Of a DNA stretch of 64,000 nt, positions 26,634 through 36,879 are shown piece by piece. The first letter of the stretch is position 1. The number at the start of each line of letters is the position of its first letter. The notes under the pieces are model-generated. The model was not told the origin of the DNA and did no database searches. It saw nothing but the letters and a program-made list of their open reading frames with translations. The position numbers and the translations under genes are program-made. Location of the stretch: positions 310,001 to 374,000 of the forward strand of contig OX104112.1 in NCBI GenBank assembly GCA_944474755.1, in the 5' to 3' direction. Source of the stretch: Limnoperna fortunei. Taxonomy: Eukaryota > Mollusca > Bivalvia > Mytilida > Modiolidae.

Positions 26634-27358
26634 CGTATATTTTAGCGATGTCGCCCAAAATCGCCTTGGATAGTATTCATTCAATTCAGTGCATCAAAAT
26701 ATACCTAGAAATCATTTTTCATTGAAATCGGGCAAAGATCCGGGGGGGGGGGGGGGGGTTGGTAAAACGTCCGCCATTTTAAAATGGCCGTAGTCGCGTC
26801 AAGTTGATTGGCATACCCATTTTACCAAAATCAAGACGATTTGAAAAAAAAATTAGCCGATATCGTCCGAGGCGGCCATTATGAAAATTCCGAAAAAAAA
26901 TATGCAACACTGCCTCATGACGTCCTATATGTGTGCCATGTTCTATTTCAATCCGTCGAACGATGCTCTCGAAATGTGTGGTCTGAGCAGAGGTATTTGG
27001 AAGTGTACAGGACCAACCTCTTTATTTTAAAGTAAAATATTACCCAGTAAAAATTAACTTTTATCATTGTTTATATTTATAACTTGTCAATTTATTTTAC
27101 GCACTACTAGTTATATTTTAAATAAATCATAAGCATTATCAAAAGAACTATGAGGTTTCAAATGACACAGCCCCTTACCAACCCCGCCCCCCCCCCAATA
27201 CAAGACTTTCATAACTGCAAAACTTTCGACGAACTCGGATAATCTCAGAAGCCTAACGACTTTGTTCGGAGACTTCCTAACCAACCCTGCTTTACGTCAG
27301 AAACCGCAATGCCCGCCAATTACCCTTGCACGAGTCGACGTAACGGCGCGAACCAGTG

Positions 27359-27369
27359 GTATATAAAAA
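27359..27369 (+). promoter_or_regulatory. TATA box of the MULE transposase gene
   Basis: TATATAAAAAG lies 51-61 bp before the chosen ATG (27420), which allows a transcription start near 27390 and a short leader. The surrounding sequence is less AT-rich than its neighbourhood, so the motif stands out. Confidence 0.6.
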
Positions 27370-27419
27370 GGGAACCGCTCCTTGCATCATGCTTGAAAAT
27401 TAGGGTACACGCGTGTAAC

Positions 27420-27604
27420 ATGGCGTATCTTATGCCCGGAATTAAAAGGGGGAAAATTTTGATAAACGAGGGTTTTCGTTATCAGAAAACCGTGAAACAA
27501 AAGAGAAGATCCATTGGAGGTGTTGGAAAACAGGGTGCAGAGCCAAGCTGAACACACTTCTCTTCGATTTGACAGAGGAATCTCCAGAAATAACTGTTCT
27601 TGAG
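27420..27604 (+). pseudogene. MULE transposase exon 1: FLYWCH-type zinc finger, frame broken
   Basis: The exon starts at AACATGGCG (good start context, just after the TATA box) and ends with GAG before the donor GTAGGA. It encodes the N-terminal part of a FLYWCH-type zinc finger, a DNA-binding domain often joined to MULE transposases. The segment GKILINEGFRYQK is in one frame. From 27515 the expected W-R-C-W and G-C-R-A-K-L residues continue in the next frame. One base appears to be missing around 27513-27516. The finger's histidines (H-N-H) are in exon 2. The three exons sum to 1415 nt, one short of a multiple of 3, which agrees with a single missing base. It may be a true mutation or a sequence error. 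Confidence 0.75.
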
Positions 27605-28437
27605 GTAGGAAATAACTAGACTATTGAATTACTAGAAAAAAAAACTTCTTCATTTTCTTGTTTTTTTAAGACCATATATATCTATAAAAACATGTCATGT
27701 TTTTTTTAATTTCCTAGCTCAAGAAAAAATCCCAAACAAATTGTCAAATGGTCCGTGCGTAAGGGGGCGCACGACACCCAATCTCCCCATCGGCCCTAAA
27801 ACGGGACAAAATATGACTTTTAGATCATGTTTACTGTGAAATCAATGAAAAAAGGCCCAAATCGTTCCATTCGGCGAATATTAAATACCAACGCCCCCTT
27901 TAACCGAAAATCCTTTATCCACCCCTGGTTCCGTACCCACATGAATCGCAAGGTGGATTAAATTTCTTGAAATAGAGTTTTGACATACTATAGTGGTTGT
28001 TCGATTGTGATCAAAAGATATGAAAATTTTCGTCAAGTTTTTCTCAGAAACCGTACATGATATTAATTTGAAATTTGGTAGGATGTTTCAGTATGACAAA
28101 CTATATGTCCTTAGCGATTTTTTTACCTGTCGGACCCCTACTTCCTGTTTGGGCCAAGGGGGCATCCCTGTCCCATGGACAAATTCCTCATTTATTTGTT
28201 TCTAAATAATTATACTTTCTTTAAAGCGATGGGAATTTTAAATGAAAACGCAGCCAAAAAAAAAGTTAAGCACGGACTTCTGAATGTTGTTAAACCAACA
28301 ATTTGTTAACATATCTGAAAATCTTCAAAAATATGCCGTTGGACGGAAGAAATAGATTTATTGAACTGTTTAAGTTCACTTCGTACAAAACTTTTCTTAA
28401 CTAAATATACATTACAAAAAAGTATTGTTGATTTCAG
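27605..28437 (+). other. Intron 1 of the MULE gene, containing a dispersed repeat
   Basis: The intron runs GTAGGA..ATTTCAG in phase 0. At 28012-28185 it holds a unit with TTTCTCAGAAACCGTACATG and CTACTTCCTGTTTGGG that also occurs three times at 49.68-50.17 kb and, diverged, at 61.35-61.49 kb. That repeat has evidently entered the transposon's intron. Confidence 0.7.
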
Positions 28438-29404
28438 TATGATCAGCACAACCACGCCACTGACGAAGCTGTTATCCTTGAGCAACAAGTTTTCAACTCC
28501 ATTAGACAAGAGGTAAAGAGAGATCCAACAGTGCCTACTCTACGGTCTTTTGATAAAGTGGTAGCCGACTTTATGGACAGTGAAGATGGCGTTGAAGATC
28601 TACCGGACTTTCTCCAAATGAAAAGCAAGATTCAACGGTTACGCAGCTCTTTATTGCCGCCCATCCCACATTTAATAGATGATGTTGAAATAAATGGCGA
28701 ATGGGGTAGAACATGGTCCCACAGACCTTTTCTGAGCCTATTAGATAATAACTGGGGTATCTTGTTGTTCGTAACCGGGGCAAACCTTAAGATTCTCCAG
28801 AGATGCACCACCATATATATTGATGGCACATTTAGGACCTGTCCTAAACCATACATGCAAATGGTAACCATTCATGGGAAATATTTAGGGCAAACTTTCA
28901 GTCTATGTATGGCTTTATTGACAACAAAGGAGGCAGGCGCTTACAGACAACTATTACAGCACCTCAAGCGCAGAGTACGTAATACGACTCACCATAGATT
29001 TAGTCCTGAAAAAGTGGTTTGCGACTTTGAAATGGGATTAAAAAATGCGATTGAAACGGAGCTACCAAACACCAGGGTCGTAGGGTGTTATTTTCATTTC
29101 TGTCAAAGCTTGTGGAGAAAAATTCAGGAATTAGGGCTATCTCGAACATATCGCCGCCGTAGACATGTTAGAATGTTGTTGAGGAAATTGATGGCTATAG
29201 GTTATCTGCCTGTCAACATTGTACGACAGAACTTCAACATGATACAGACAGAAAGAAGAACAAGGCACCTTATTGGTAGATACCCTGCAATCCAGGAATT
29301 CCTTAACTACTTCAGAAATACGTACATTGACGGCCAGTTCCCCATAGCCTTGTGGAATGTTTTTGAAAGGGGCATGGACTGCCAAACAAATAATATTGTA
29401 GAAG
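28438..29404 (+). CDS. MULE transposase exon 2: DDE catalytic domain
   Basis: A 967-nt open exon starting right after ATTTCAG (residues 63-384 of a predicted 471-residue product). It opens with YDQHNHATDE, the His pair completing the FLYWCH finger (residues 66 and 68), then a helical linker. The MULE domain has the first catalytic Asp in IYIDGTF (D191), the second in VVCDFEMGL (D258), a C-x2-H motif in GCYFHFCQS (C279/H282), and WNVFERGMDCQTNNIVE with the catalytic Glu (E384) at the exon end. All acidic residues of the cut-and-paste active site are present. The usual annotation would start at 28531, but the reading frame is open further up to the splice site. The donor is GAAG|GTATTT. Confidence 0.92.
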
Positions 29405-30099
29405 GTATTTTTATGCAACTTAAAATTATTAAACTTGCTTTATCCGTAACAATTTCATAATTGCATTATACATATACTACATTTGTATATGTTTACAACT
29501 ACATGTACAAACATGGGTAGAACTATTCATCACTAAAAAGCCTATATATTTAACGCTTGTGGTAAACTTGAAGTCTGCTTGCTGTCTTTCGTTGTGGGTC
29601 GGGGTTTGGGAAATTATATCACGCGTACGTTCTCCGCATAGCAAGATGGCTAGCAGCGCCTGCGGATTGCTCGGTGTCTTTTGTTGTGGATTCTAATTTT
29701 GTTTTGTAGGAGTTGTGTCATATACATTTATTCCACCTATCATTTTTTCTATTATTCTATTTTCTTCTATTCCATATGACATAAAAATCATACCTGCCCG
29801 TACGTCTAACCGGAAAGTGAGTGTTAACATTTTATCACTTTTCACAATATTATTTTTTCAAAATAAAGTAAGAAACGGTTGTTAAGAGGTTATGTTTGTT
29901 GTAAGGTATATTTTAATGCATGCATATGATAGGACAGTGCAGTTTCCGCCATTTAATTCTTTATAATGCAATAGGCACAATCATTATTGTCCTTGTGTGT
30001 ATGAATCGATATTATAATCAACTCTTCTGTATTTTACCTATTTGGGAAGTGGGTTTTTTTTCCTATCCAATATTTTCGTTCTCTTTTTTTATATTCAAG

Positions 30100-30362
30100 G
30101 GTTTCACAGTAAATGGAATCGTTTTGTTGGCACAAAGCACCCATCTTTATGGATATTTATAAGGAAGCTTAAAGACGAAGAACGTTCTGAGAGAAGAAGA
30201 ATAAGAACAGTACATGAAGGGCGAGACGGACCAAAAATGAGAAGAAAGTGGAGGAAGCTGGAGAAAAGAATTAAACGTTTGAAGCGAGAATACCGCAGAG
30301 GGATTCGCAACGCCGGCCAATACTGGGGAGCAATGACATATGTAGTGAAATCTTACGACTGA
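30100..30362 (+). CDS. MULE transposase exon 3: C-terminal region
   Basis: After a 695-nt intron (29405-30099, ending in a pyrimidine-rich tract and CAAG) the frame resumes with GFHSKWNRFVGTKHPSLW. Joined to the previous exon this gives the typical MULE phrase NNxVEGxHxxxN followed by a V-G-x-x-H-P segment. The remainder is Arg/Lys/Glu-rich (about residues 407-455), likely helical and basic. It ends in a TGA at 30360-30362. The splice restores both family similarity and frame, so the junction is well supported. Confidence 0.88.
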
Positions 30363-30514
30363 AGATGAACAGATACTGTGGGAACAATTACTAGTAACTA
30401 CATGTATGAAGTTCAACATAATTGAGAAAACAGTAAAATTCTTCCTGTAAAACATTGAAGTGTAAATATATTCTTGTTAAAATGAATATTTGAATCAAAT
30501 CTAGTTTTTATTGT

Positions 30515-31620
30515 TGGTATTTAAAACCTCTGACGGGCATGGTAAAAGTCGTCCGTCCGTCTGTTTGGTGTCTTGCTTGTAAACACATTTTCCTGAAACC
30601 ACATGATCGATTAGATTGACGTTTGTCTCTTGTGCAGATGACATGGTAATCTGTAAATGTCTTGCATACACATTTTCTGAAACCACTAGGTAGACTACAT
30701 AACCTGACCAAAGGCCATGTGAGCTTATGCCATCACTATGCATCCGTCGTCCTTTTACATTTTTCAAAAATCTTCTCTAAAACCACCACTAAAGCAATTC
30801 GCCTGAAACTTTGCAAAAACGCTTTTTGGTATACTGGACACAAACGATCCTCATTTTAAAAGAGATTTGATCGAAAACATGGCCCTTGCCAAAATGTTTT
30901 CCGCCGTTGTTAAAAATAGAACGGGGGATCAGAATACAATTTCTGGTTTATATCTCAAAAAGTATGAGATAGACGAAATTTGAAGCAACCTTCTATGGGC
31001 CACATGCAGGGTCTTGCTCCCCTCTATCAATATTTTGTTAGAGTCAATATGCGGTACGAATTTATTACCCATTTATAGGAGTTAAAGCCCTTTAAAGGCA
31101 AAAACATAAAAATGGTGGTGTTTTTTTCATGTTTTGTCATATAGAATGAAAGCTTAAATGTTCATCTTATTCAGCTCTACAAAAGTCTCCATTGTGTGGA
31201 AGTTGTCAGATAGCTGTGTTATTGGCCTTTGAAGGTCAAAAATGTTTTTTTTTATTTAAATGTTTGTGCCATATAGAAAAAAAATTGCAGATAGAGAAAA
31301 GCTTTTGTTGGTTCAGACCATTCAGCTCTACAAAATTGTCAATTTGTTCGTAGTTGTCAGATGACCCCTTATATGAGTCATGGTCCTTTAGAGCCTTAGA
31401 GGTAAAAAAATACGTTTTCTTAATGTTTTGTTACAAATGTATATAGAATGAAAAGTATCGCAAAAAGAGAAAAGGTTTTGCTTGCTTAAATGTTCAGTTC
31501 ATTACGCTGGAGGTCTAACTTCATTGGGTCCAGTTTGTTGGATGACATTAATTTTGGTAGAAAATGCAGAAAAGGAAACCTAATTAGGTCTGTTGCATTA
31601 CATGAATGTGTGTCATTGTT
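30515..31620 (+). repeat. Diverged dispersed repeat nested in the MULE
   Basis: Phrases such as AAAATCTTCTCTAAAACCAC, AAAAATAGAACGGGGGATCA, ATCTCAAAAAGTATGAGATA and GAGTTAAAGCCCTTTAAAGG recur in the element at 57958-59029. It is noncoding and probably an older relative truncated by the next element. Confidence 0.6.
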
Positions 31621-31623
31621 AGC

Positions 31624-32412
31624 TCACCTGGACCGAAGGTCCAGGTAAGCTATTGTCATCCCTTGGCGTCCGTCGTCGTCGTCGTCCGTCGTCCGTCGTC
31701 GTCGTTAACTTTTTATTCAAACATCTTCTCCTCTGAAACTGCTTGGCCAAATGCAACCAAACTTGGTATGGTTGTTCCTTAGGGTATTATGCAAAAAGTT
31801 TGCGTTGGGATTTTTGATCCGTTGAAAAACATGGCCACCGTTACTAAAAATAAAACATGGGGGTCAAACAGCAGTTTTTTGCAAATAACTCAAAAATGGT
31901 TAGGTTTGCCAAATTCTGACAAAGGGTACAAATGTTCAGAATGATGAGATCTACCTGTGGACAAATTTTCGTAAAAATCGGATAACCGATGTCGGAGTTA
32001 TTGCCCTTTTTTGACGTTTTTTGCCAATTTAACTTAAAAAATCTTCTTCTCTGAAACTGCTTGGCCAAACTTGATATGGTTGTTCCTTAGGGTATCCTGC
32101 ACAGAACTAATGTGGGAATTTTTTATTCGTTAAGAAAACAAGGCCATTGTTACTAAAAATAGAACATGGGGGTCAAACAGCAGTTTTTTTGCAAATAACT
32201 CTAAAATGGTTAGGTTTAGCCAAATTCTGGCATGGGGAAAATATGTTCAAATTGATTGGACTTCTACCAGTAAACAGGTTTACATGGTTTGGACATCTAC
32301 CAGTAAACAGGGTTACATGGTTATATGTCAATTTTATGATTTTATTTGCACAAAAGAATTTATATTAGCTTAGTAGACCAGGTGAGCGATTCAGGCTCCT
32401 TGGAGCCTCTAG
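31624..32412 (+). mobile_element. Hairpin-ended non-autonomous element (Helitron-like?)
   Basis: The left end is a near-palindrome, TCACCTGGACCGAAGGTCCAGGT (31624 on). The right end is GGTGAGCGATTCAGG and a hairpin GGCTCCTTGGAGCC (32394-32407) followed by CTAG-T. A second such end, with hairpin GACTCCTGAGAGTC, lies at about 32462-32475, presumably the end of the surrounding older copy. A terminal hairpin before CTRR-T recalls Helitrons, although the hairpin sits unusually close to the end. It codes for nothing. Confidence 0.55.
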
Positions 32413-33507
32413 TTAATATTATTAGGGGCTTGAAACCTAAGAAGTCAGGTGAGCGATTCAGACTCCTGAGAGTCTCTTGTGTTTCATGCACAGATCATTT
32501 TTATTCCAATTATTTAGCAATCATGTCTCAGAAATGAATGATATCAAAGGTTGCACCCAAAAGATTATCATGGTTAAATGCTGCCATCTTTTACATGATG
32601 TGTCCTATCCAAGCCAGGAACCCCTTCATATTTTGTATGATTTTCTTTGTCTTACGGGGGTTTTATTAAAAGGTTGTGTCTGTCATCAAAAACTTAAAAT
32701 CCAAAGAAATTTACATCATATTGAAACAAGAGAATAAGTAACACAGTAGAATAACGTCTTAAATACACAGAGCTGAAATGTTTAATGACTCAGGGTCCAC
32801 CAAAACCGAAAGTATGCCAGCGGCTTCTCTAGAAACACCCTCCGATATTTGAGCGTCCGAAGTTTAGCGCGATGAACGATACAGCAAGTCCGTGTGACAT
32901 CGGTCGACCAGCTCTAACATAACGCAAATAACTTTGACAACGCAATACGTGAAAAATCGAGTAGCGTTTCTAAACTTCCCCAGCAATTTTATTCCATCTC
33001 CTTGCAAAAATATCGGCCAAATAGAAATTTAATGTCAATTTAAAAGAATTAGAAAAAAAAAATAAAAAGCAGAAAAACAAATATATACAAAAGGAGTGTA
33101 ACCAAGTGCAATATAACTACTGAATTATTCGGGTTAAGGTAAGTTATGTATTTTCTAACTGAAAGCAAAAGGCAGATTGAAGCATTAAATTACAAAATAA
33201 TGGCATTACTATACATTCCTATCGCAGTAGTTGGCTGCCGGTTTCTACTTACTGAAGAATACCAGAGAGGTGAATGTCATATACTAAATGGTATAATCCT
33301 CATACATCTTTAAACTATGGTTTGGAAATCGGTGACAAAAGCACGAATACAAATCGATAACCGCTCCTATACAACATAAAACCATCAACCCACAGGGTCA
33401 GTCTCATTACATGTAACACGTAGATGTACATGCCAATAAATTTAATTGAATTTAAAGTAAATTTGTACATGTAAATTTTCTAAGCACCATCGTCAAAATG
33501 TCTTCTA

Positions 33508-33634
33508 ATTCGGACTATCGAACCTTCGGACTATCGGACCTTCGGACTATCGAACCTTCGGACTATCGGACCTTCGGACTATCGAACCTTCGGACTATCG
33601 AACCTTCGGACTATCGGACCTTCGGAACTTCGAA
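33508..33634 (-). repeat. Right terminal tandem repeat of the MULE (15-bp unit)
   Basis: About eight copies of CGGACTATCGAACCTTCGGA type, the reverse complement of the left array at 26489-26633. The right array prefers GAACC or GGACC in alternation, so the two arrays have evolved in copy number and sequence independently. Confidence 0.9.
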
Positions 33635-33656
33635 CTAAAGGAGTGTAACCCTCTCT

Positions 33657-34294
33657 CTATATATATACAATTAAAACTGTACAGGATGTTACTTTAAACA
33701 TTTTAGTAGAGCATGCCTTCAGCGCAGCTCTGAATCCATCAACTATGTCAGCTGATGTTGGCAGTTTGTTCCATTCTCTAATGGCCCTTGGAAAAAATGA
33801 TTGTCCGAAGGCGTCTGTTGTGGTCCTTTCTTGGAAGAAGCGGTTTTTTCCTCTGGTTCGGCTATTGTTTGGCGTCAGATATTGGTGCCTATCAATGTCT
33901 ATTAGATCTTGTTGGATTTTGAACAGCATACACAGCCTACTTTGTTTCCTGCGGTCTTCAAGGCTTTCCCATTTTAAAGATGTTACCATTTTTGTTACAC
34001 AGCCAGGTGTGAGATCTGTGTAATTGTTGTTTACAAATCTAGCTTCTCTTTTCTGTACTTGTTCGATTGCTTTTATTTTAGTCTGTTTCGTAGGGTCCCA
34101 TACTGCAAGCATACTCAACCGAAGGTCTTACTATTGCTGAATATGCTGCTGCTTTGACTGGTTTAGTGCAATCTTTTAGGTTACGTCGTATGAAGCCTAG
34201 TGTTTTGTTTCCTTTTCCCACTATATTGTCGATGTGTCTGTCCCAGGTTAGATTATTGCTGATAGTAACTCCCAGGTATTTACTAGCTTCAACG
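33657..34294 (-). pseudogene. Non-LTR retrotransposon (LINE) reverse transcriptase C-terminus, 5'-truncated
   Basis: On the minus strand 34294 to about 34115 encodes SKYLGVTISNNLTWDRHID and KTLGFIRRNL, the thumb region of a LINE reverse transcriptase. The frame shifts near 34105-34118, then runs open to 33657 with AVWDPTKQTKIKAIEQVQKR, LKWESLEDRRKQSRL and FFPRAIREWNKLP, the typical C-terminus of Jockey/CR1-type elements. The catalytic domain is missing. Its 3' tail is a TATATATAGAGAGAG run, where the MULE meets it. Confidence 0.88.
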
Positions 34295-34378
34295 GTGATA
34301 CGATACCAACATTTTAGTTAAATTTACTGTCACAAAAAATTGGCAAAAAATTTAACTAAAATGTTGGTATCGTATCAC
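34295..34378. repeat. Perfect hairpin, 31-bp arms, 22-bp loop
   Basis: GTGATACGATACCAACATTT TAGTTAAATTT (34295-34325) is exactly mirrored at 34348-34378. It abuts the truncated 5' end of the LINE. It could be a small foldback insertion or a scar of aberrant retrotransposition. Confidence 0.9.
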
Positions 34379-35140
34379 ATTTGTCTATGTCACTTCTGTG
34401 TTCTCGCTTATCTCGTTCAGGTCGAGTCGTGACAAAGAAATCGGTTGAGTAATGGTCAATTACCTTAATTAAGTTGTAATTAATTAATACTACAAACACA
34501 ATTTTCAAATTGTAATTAATATTTATTACAACCTATCTCTTAATGTTGCGCCCACCTGTTGCACTCGTTATGTAATCACAAGTGTGATGAACAAATGGTT
34601 TAATAAACAACGATGTCATAATGTGTAAATCCCTAGGTAGCTAATACCCATGTCATCATATTATTTCTCTAATTGGTTAAAGCTCTAAACATCTGGCATT
34701 TGTTGAACTGGTATAAGTTGATTTATAAGTTCCTGTAAACATCAAAGAAAAAAATACAAAACAGTTTCGATTTTAACTCACTGGGACCAGTTCATATAAT
34801 TTTATATTTCATAAAATCTGTAGGTTTTTTTTCTTTGTTTTTTTTCTTTTTTTAATTATTTTTCATTAAATATGCAAATTTATTAAGATATAAACATAGT
34901 GCCGGTAACAAGAGTCTTAACCAGACAGCTTATTTCCGAGAGGCGTCTTTCAAAAGCCGAAAACACGATCATACCTGTGTCAACACTTGTTCGGTAATTA
35001 AGTATTGGCGCGACAATTAAAAGTAGACGATATCGTTAGATTCCAGTCCTGTGATTTATAGGTTCCTGGTTTCGAGTCCAATGACCTTATAATATTAGAC
35101 GGTCAGGTTAAAAAAAGGGTCGACACAACCAGGGACAGTC
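34379..35140. other. No gene recognised
   Basis: AT-rich sequence with poly-T stretches. Around 35140-35195 GTATTGAGTCGAG occurs twice, and a 24-bp stretch (35149-35172) is identical to 44671-44694. Confidence 0.5.
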
Positions 35141-35197
35141 GTATTGAGTCGAGTACTGCTGTATTGACCCTCGGAACTACAGTTGTATTGAGTCGAG

Positions 35198-35940
35198 CAG
35201 GGGTCGCGCTGGGCTTCGCCAATGTCGCCAATTGTGTTTTTTTTTTCATTTGGCGACAAAATATTGCGTCTGGCGATTTTTTGGCACCAAGGTTTTATAG
35301 TGTTAAACGATGCATGCACATTTTAAATTTATCGGTAATCGGCGATTGCATCATTAAAGATCCTTTGTAGGCTCTTATGGTCGTAAATACACGTGTATTG
35401 TGTAGTATCCAGTGACATGTGTGTTATTTGGAGTTATTAAACGGAAATCGGCAATAAATGAATCAACAAAGTTGTATGATGAAAAGCAGCTTTACCTGCA
35501 TCACATTTGAGTAGACGTGTTATAAAACAATTGATGCTGTTAATTAATTTTATAAAAATAACAAAACAAACATATTTTTGTAGTAATATTTTTTTTATAA
35601 TGTAATTAATAAAATACAGGTATGAAAACTGACGTCGTTGTTGAGTGATTTCCAGACCGGATGTCCGTCTTAATTTGGTAATTAGAAAACTCTTACACAT
35701 GCGTAGTTCTATTTTCAGTATTTCCAGTTTTATGTTCATTCACGGGAATAGATGTTTCTAATAAATTACTGTACAATTTTTGGTTTTCTGCCAACAAGAA
35801 ATCACTCACACATCTTTTCATGATTAAAATACAATTAGTGTACGGGCTGCTGGAGAGCAAACTTTTGAAAAATTGAATTAAGAGTCCGGCAAACTTGGAT
35901 TTCGTCCGACTTTACAGAATAGACATGACAAGACAATTTT
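35198..35940. mobile_element. hAT-like non-autonomous DNA transposon, copy 2, inverted
   Basis: Closely matches the reverse complement of 6538-7266, starting at the terminus CAGGGGTCGCGCTGGGCTTC. The far end (6392-6530 of copy 1) is missing or diverged, so this copy is truncated near 35940. Open frames in both copies are homologous noncoding sequence. Confidence 0.8.
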
Positions 35941-36206
35941 TATTAAACCAATCATGGTGCCCAATATTGAGCTAATCAATCAAAATATATAATCATCATA
36001 AAGAAAACATATTTAAATAAGGCATTATTAAAAAGTGATTATTGATTACATAATCAATGAACAATGGCATTCACCTTCCTAAATTTGCTTTTAGTGTTCC
36101 GAGTACTTTTATCAGTTATTATTCGGAACTCCTCGGACAACATCGTTTCATTTCCCGTACTAACAAAGTTTTTTTAAATCCTGTAAAACTGTCAAAAATC
36201 TACAAA

Positions 36207-36405
36207 ATGCCGCAATATTGTTGCGTGCCGGGTTGCACCAACTTCGGGGGACATCTTTTCCCTGAGAAGAAAGATTTAAATTTGAGGTGGAGGGTCGCCA
36301 TTAAGAGAAGAGACCCGAAAACGAAAGGCCTATGGAAGCCAGGAAAATATGATGTTGTGTGTTCCTTGCATTTTAAAGACACCGATTTTAGAGTTACAAA
36401 GTCAG
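36207..36405 (+). CDS. THAP-type zinc-finger first exon (partial gene)
   Basis: Starting at the ATG at 36207 (context AAAATGC) the product begins MPQYCCVPGC, the usual N-terminus of a THAP domain. It continues with LFPEKKDLNLRWRVAIKR and VCSLHFKDTDF, giving the C2CH zinc ligands (C-x4-C ... C-x2-H) with expected spacing. THAP domains bind DNA in transcription regulators and P-element-type transposases. The exon ends TCAG|GTTAGA, leaving out the last THAP residues (A-V-P-T-x-F), expected in a following exon that I could not find. The upstream in-frame extension to 36057 lacks family features. Whether it belongs to a host gene or a transposon is open. Confidence 0.8.
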
Positions 36406-36879
36406 GTTAGACCATTGCATACAAATTTTATGCAGTATTAAAGTTCAAATTGTTCCTTTCACAAATAGATACAGCGTAATCCGACTTCAGGCTATATTTT
36501 TTTCAATTGAAAACGTGACCCCCTTTATAAGACATAGCCAGACCTTTTCTAGTTTATGTAGTTGCTTAATCAAAGTCCAGCACCTAGTTAGAATAAGATA
36601 TTAAACCTTCATTTAGCTTAGTGGGACAGTCTACCTAAGGGTGAATTTCAAATGTGCCATACAGTTGTACAGGCTGTGTCAAAGTGCCACCTACAATGTA
36701 TATATTGACTAGCACTGTACATACATGTAGCCTTGTAGGCTGTATCAGTCTTTATCTGAAATCAATGTGCCGTCCGACATTCTGCCATCAAGCGCCATTG
36801 GTTAGTGTACCTTATTAAAGCTTTTAATGTCATGAATGTTAGGGTCCCCTATACTGTACATGTAATATATCTTACTATA

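Larger units (their letters stand above)
26480..33650 (+). mobile_element. MULE-type DNA transposon, 7.17 kb
   Basis: The left end starts GGTATCCACCCGATATTCCG and the right end, on the other strand, starts GGGTTACACTCCTTTAGTTC. Both lead at once into 15-bp tandem repeats of CGATAGTCCGAAGGTC type, inverted relative to each other. CTCTCTCT lies just outside each end (26472-26479 and 33651-33658), a plausible 8-bp target duplication, in line with the 8-11 bp of MULEs. The sequence is simple, so this is not decisive. Inside are a MULE transposase gene (27420-30362), a repeat in its first intron, and nested repeats at 30515-32477. The remaining interior to the right (32491-33507) shows no gene. 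The element lies at the 3' end of a minus-strand LINE. Confidence 0.8.

Noticed and set aside
36057..36206. N-terminal extension of the THAP frame from an ATG at 36057
   Set aside because: The 50 extra residues lack any pattern, and THAP domains normally begin at the Met just before the first Cys (36207).
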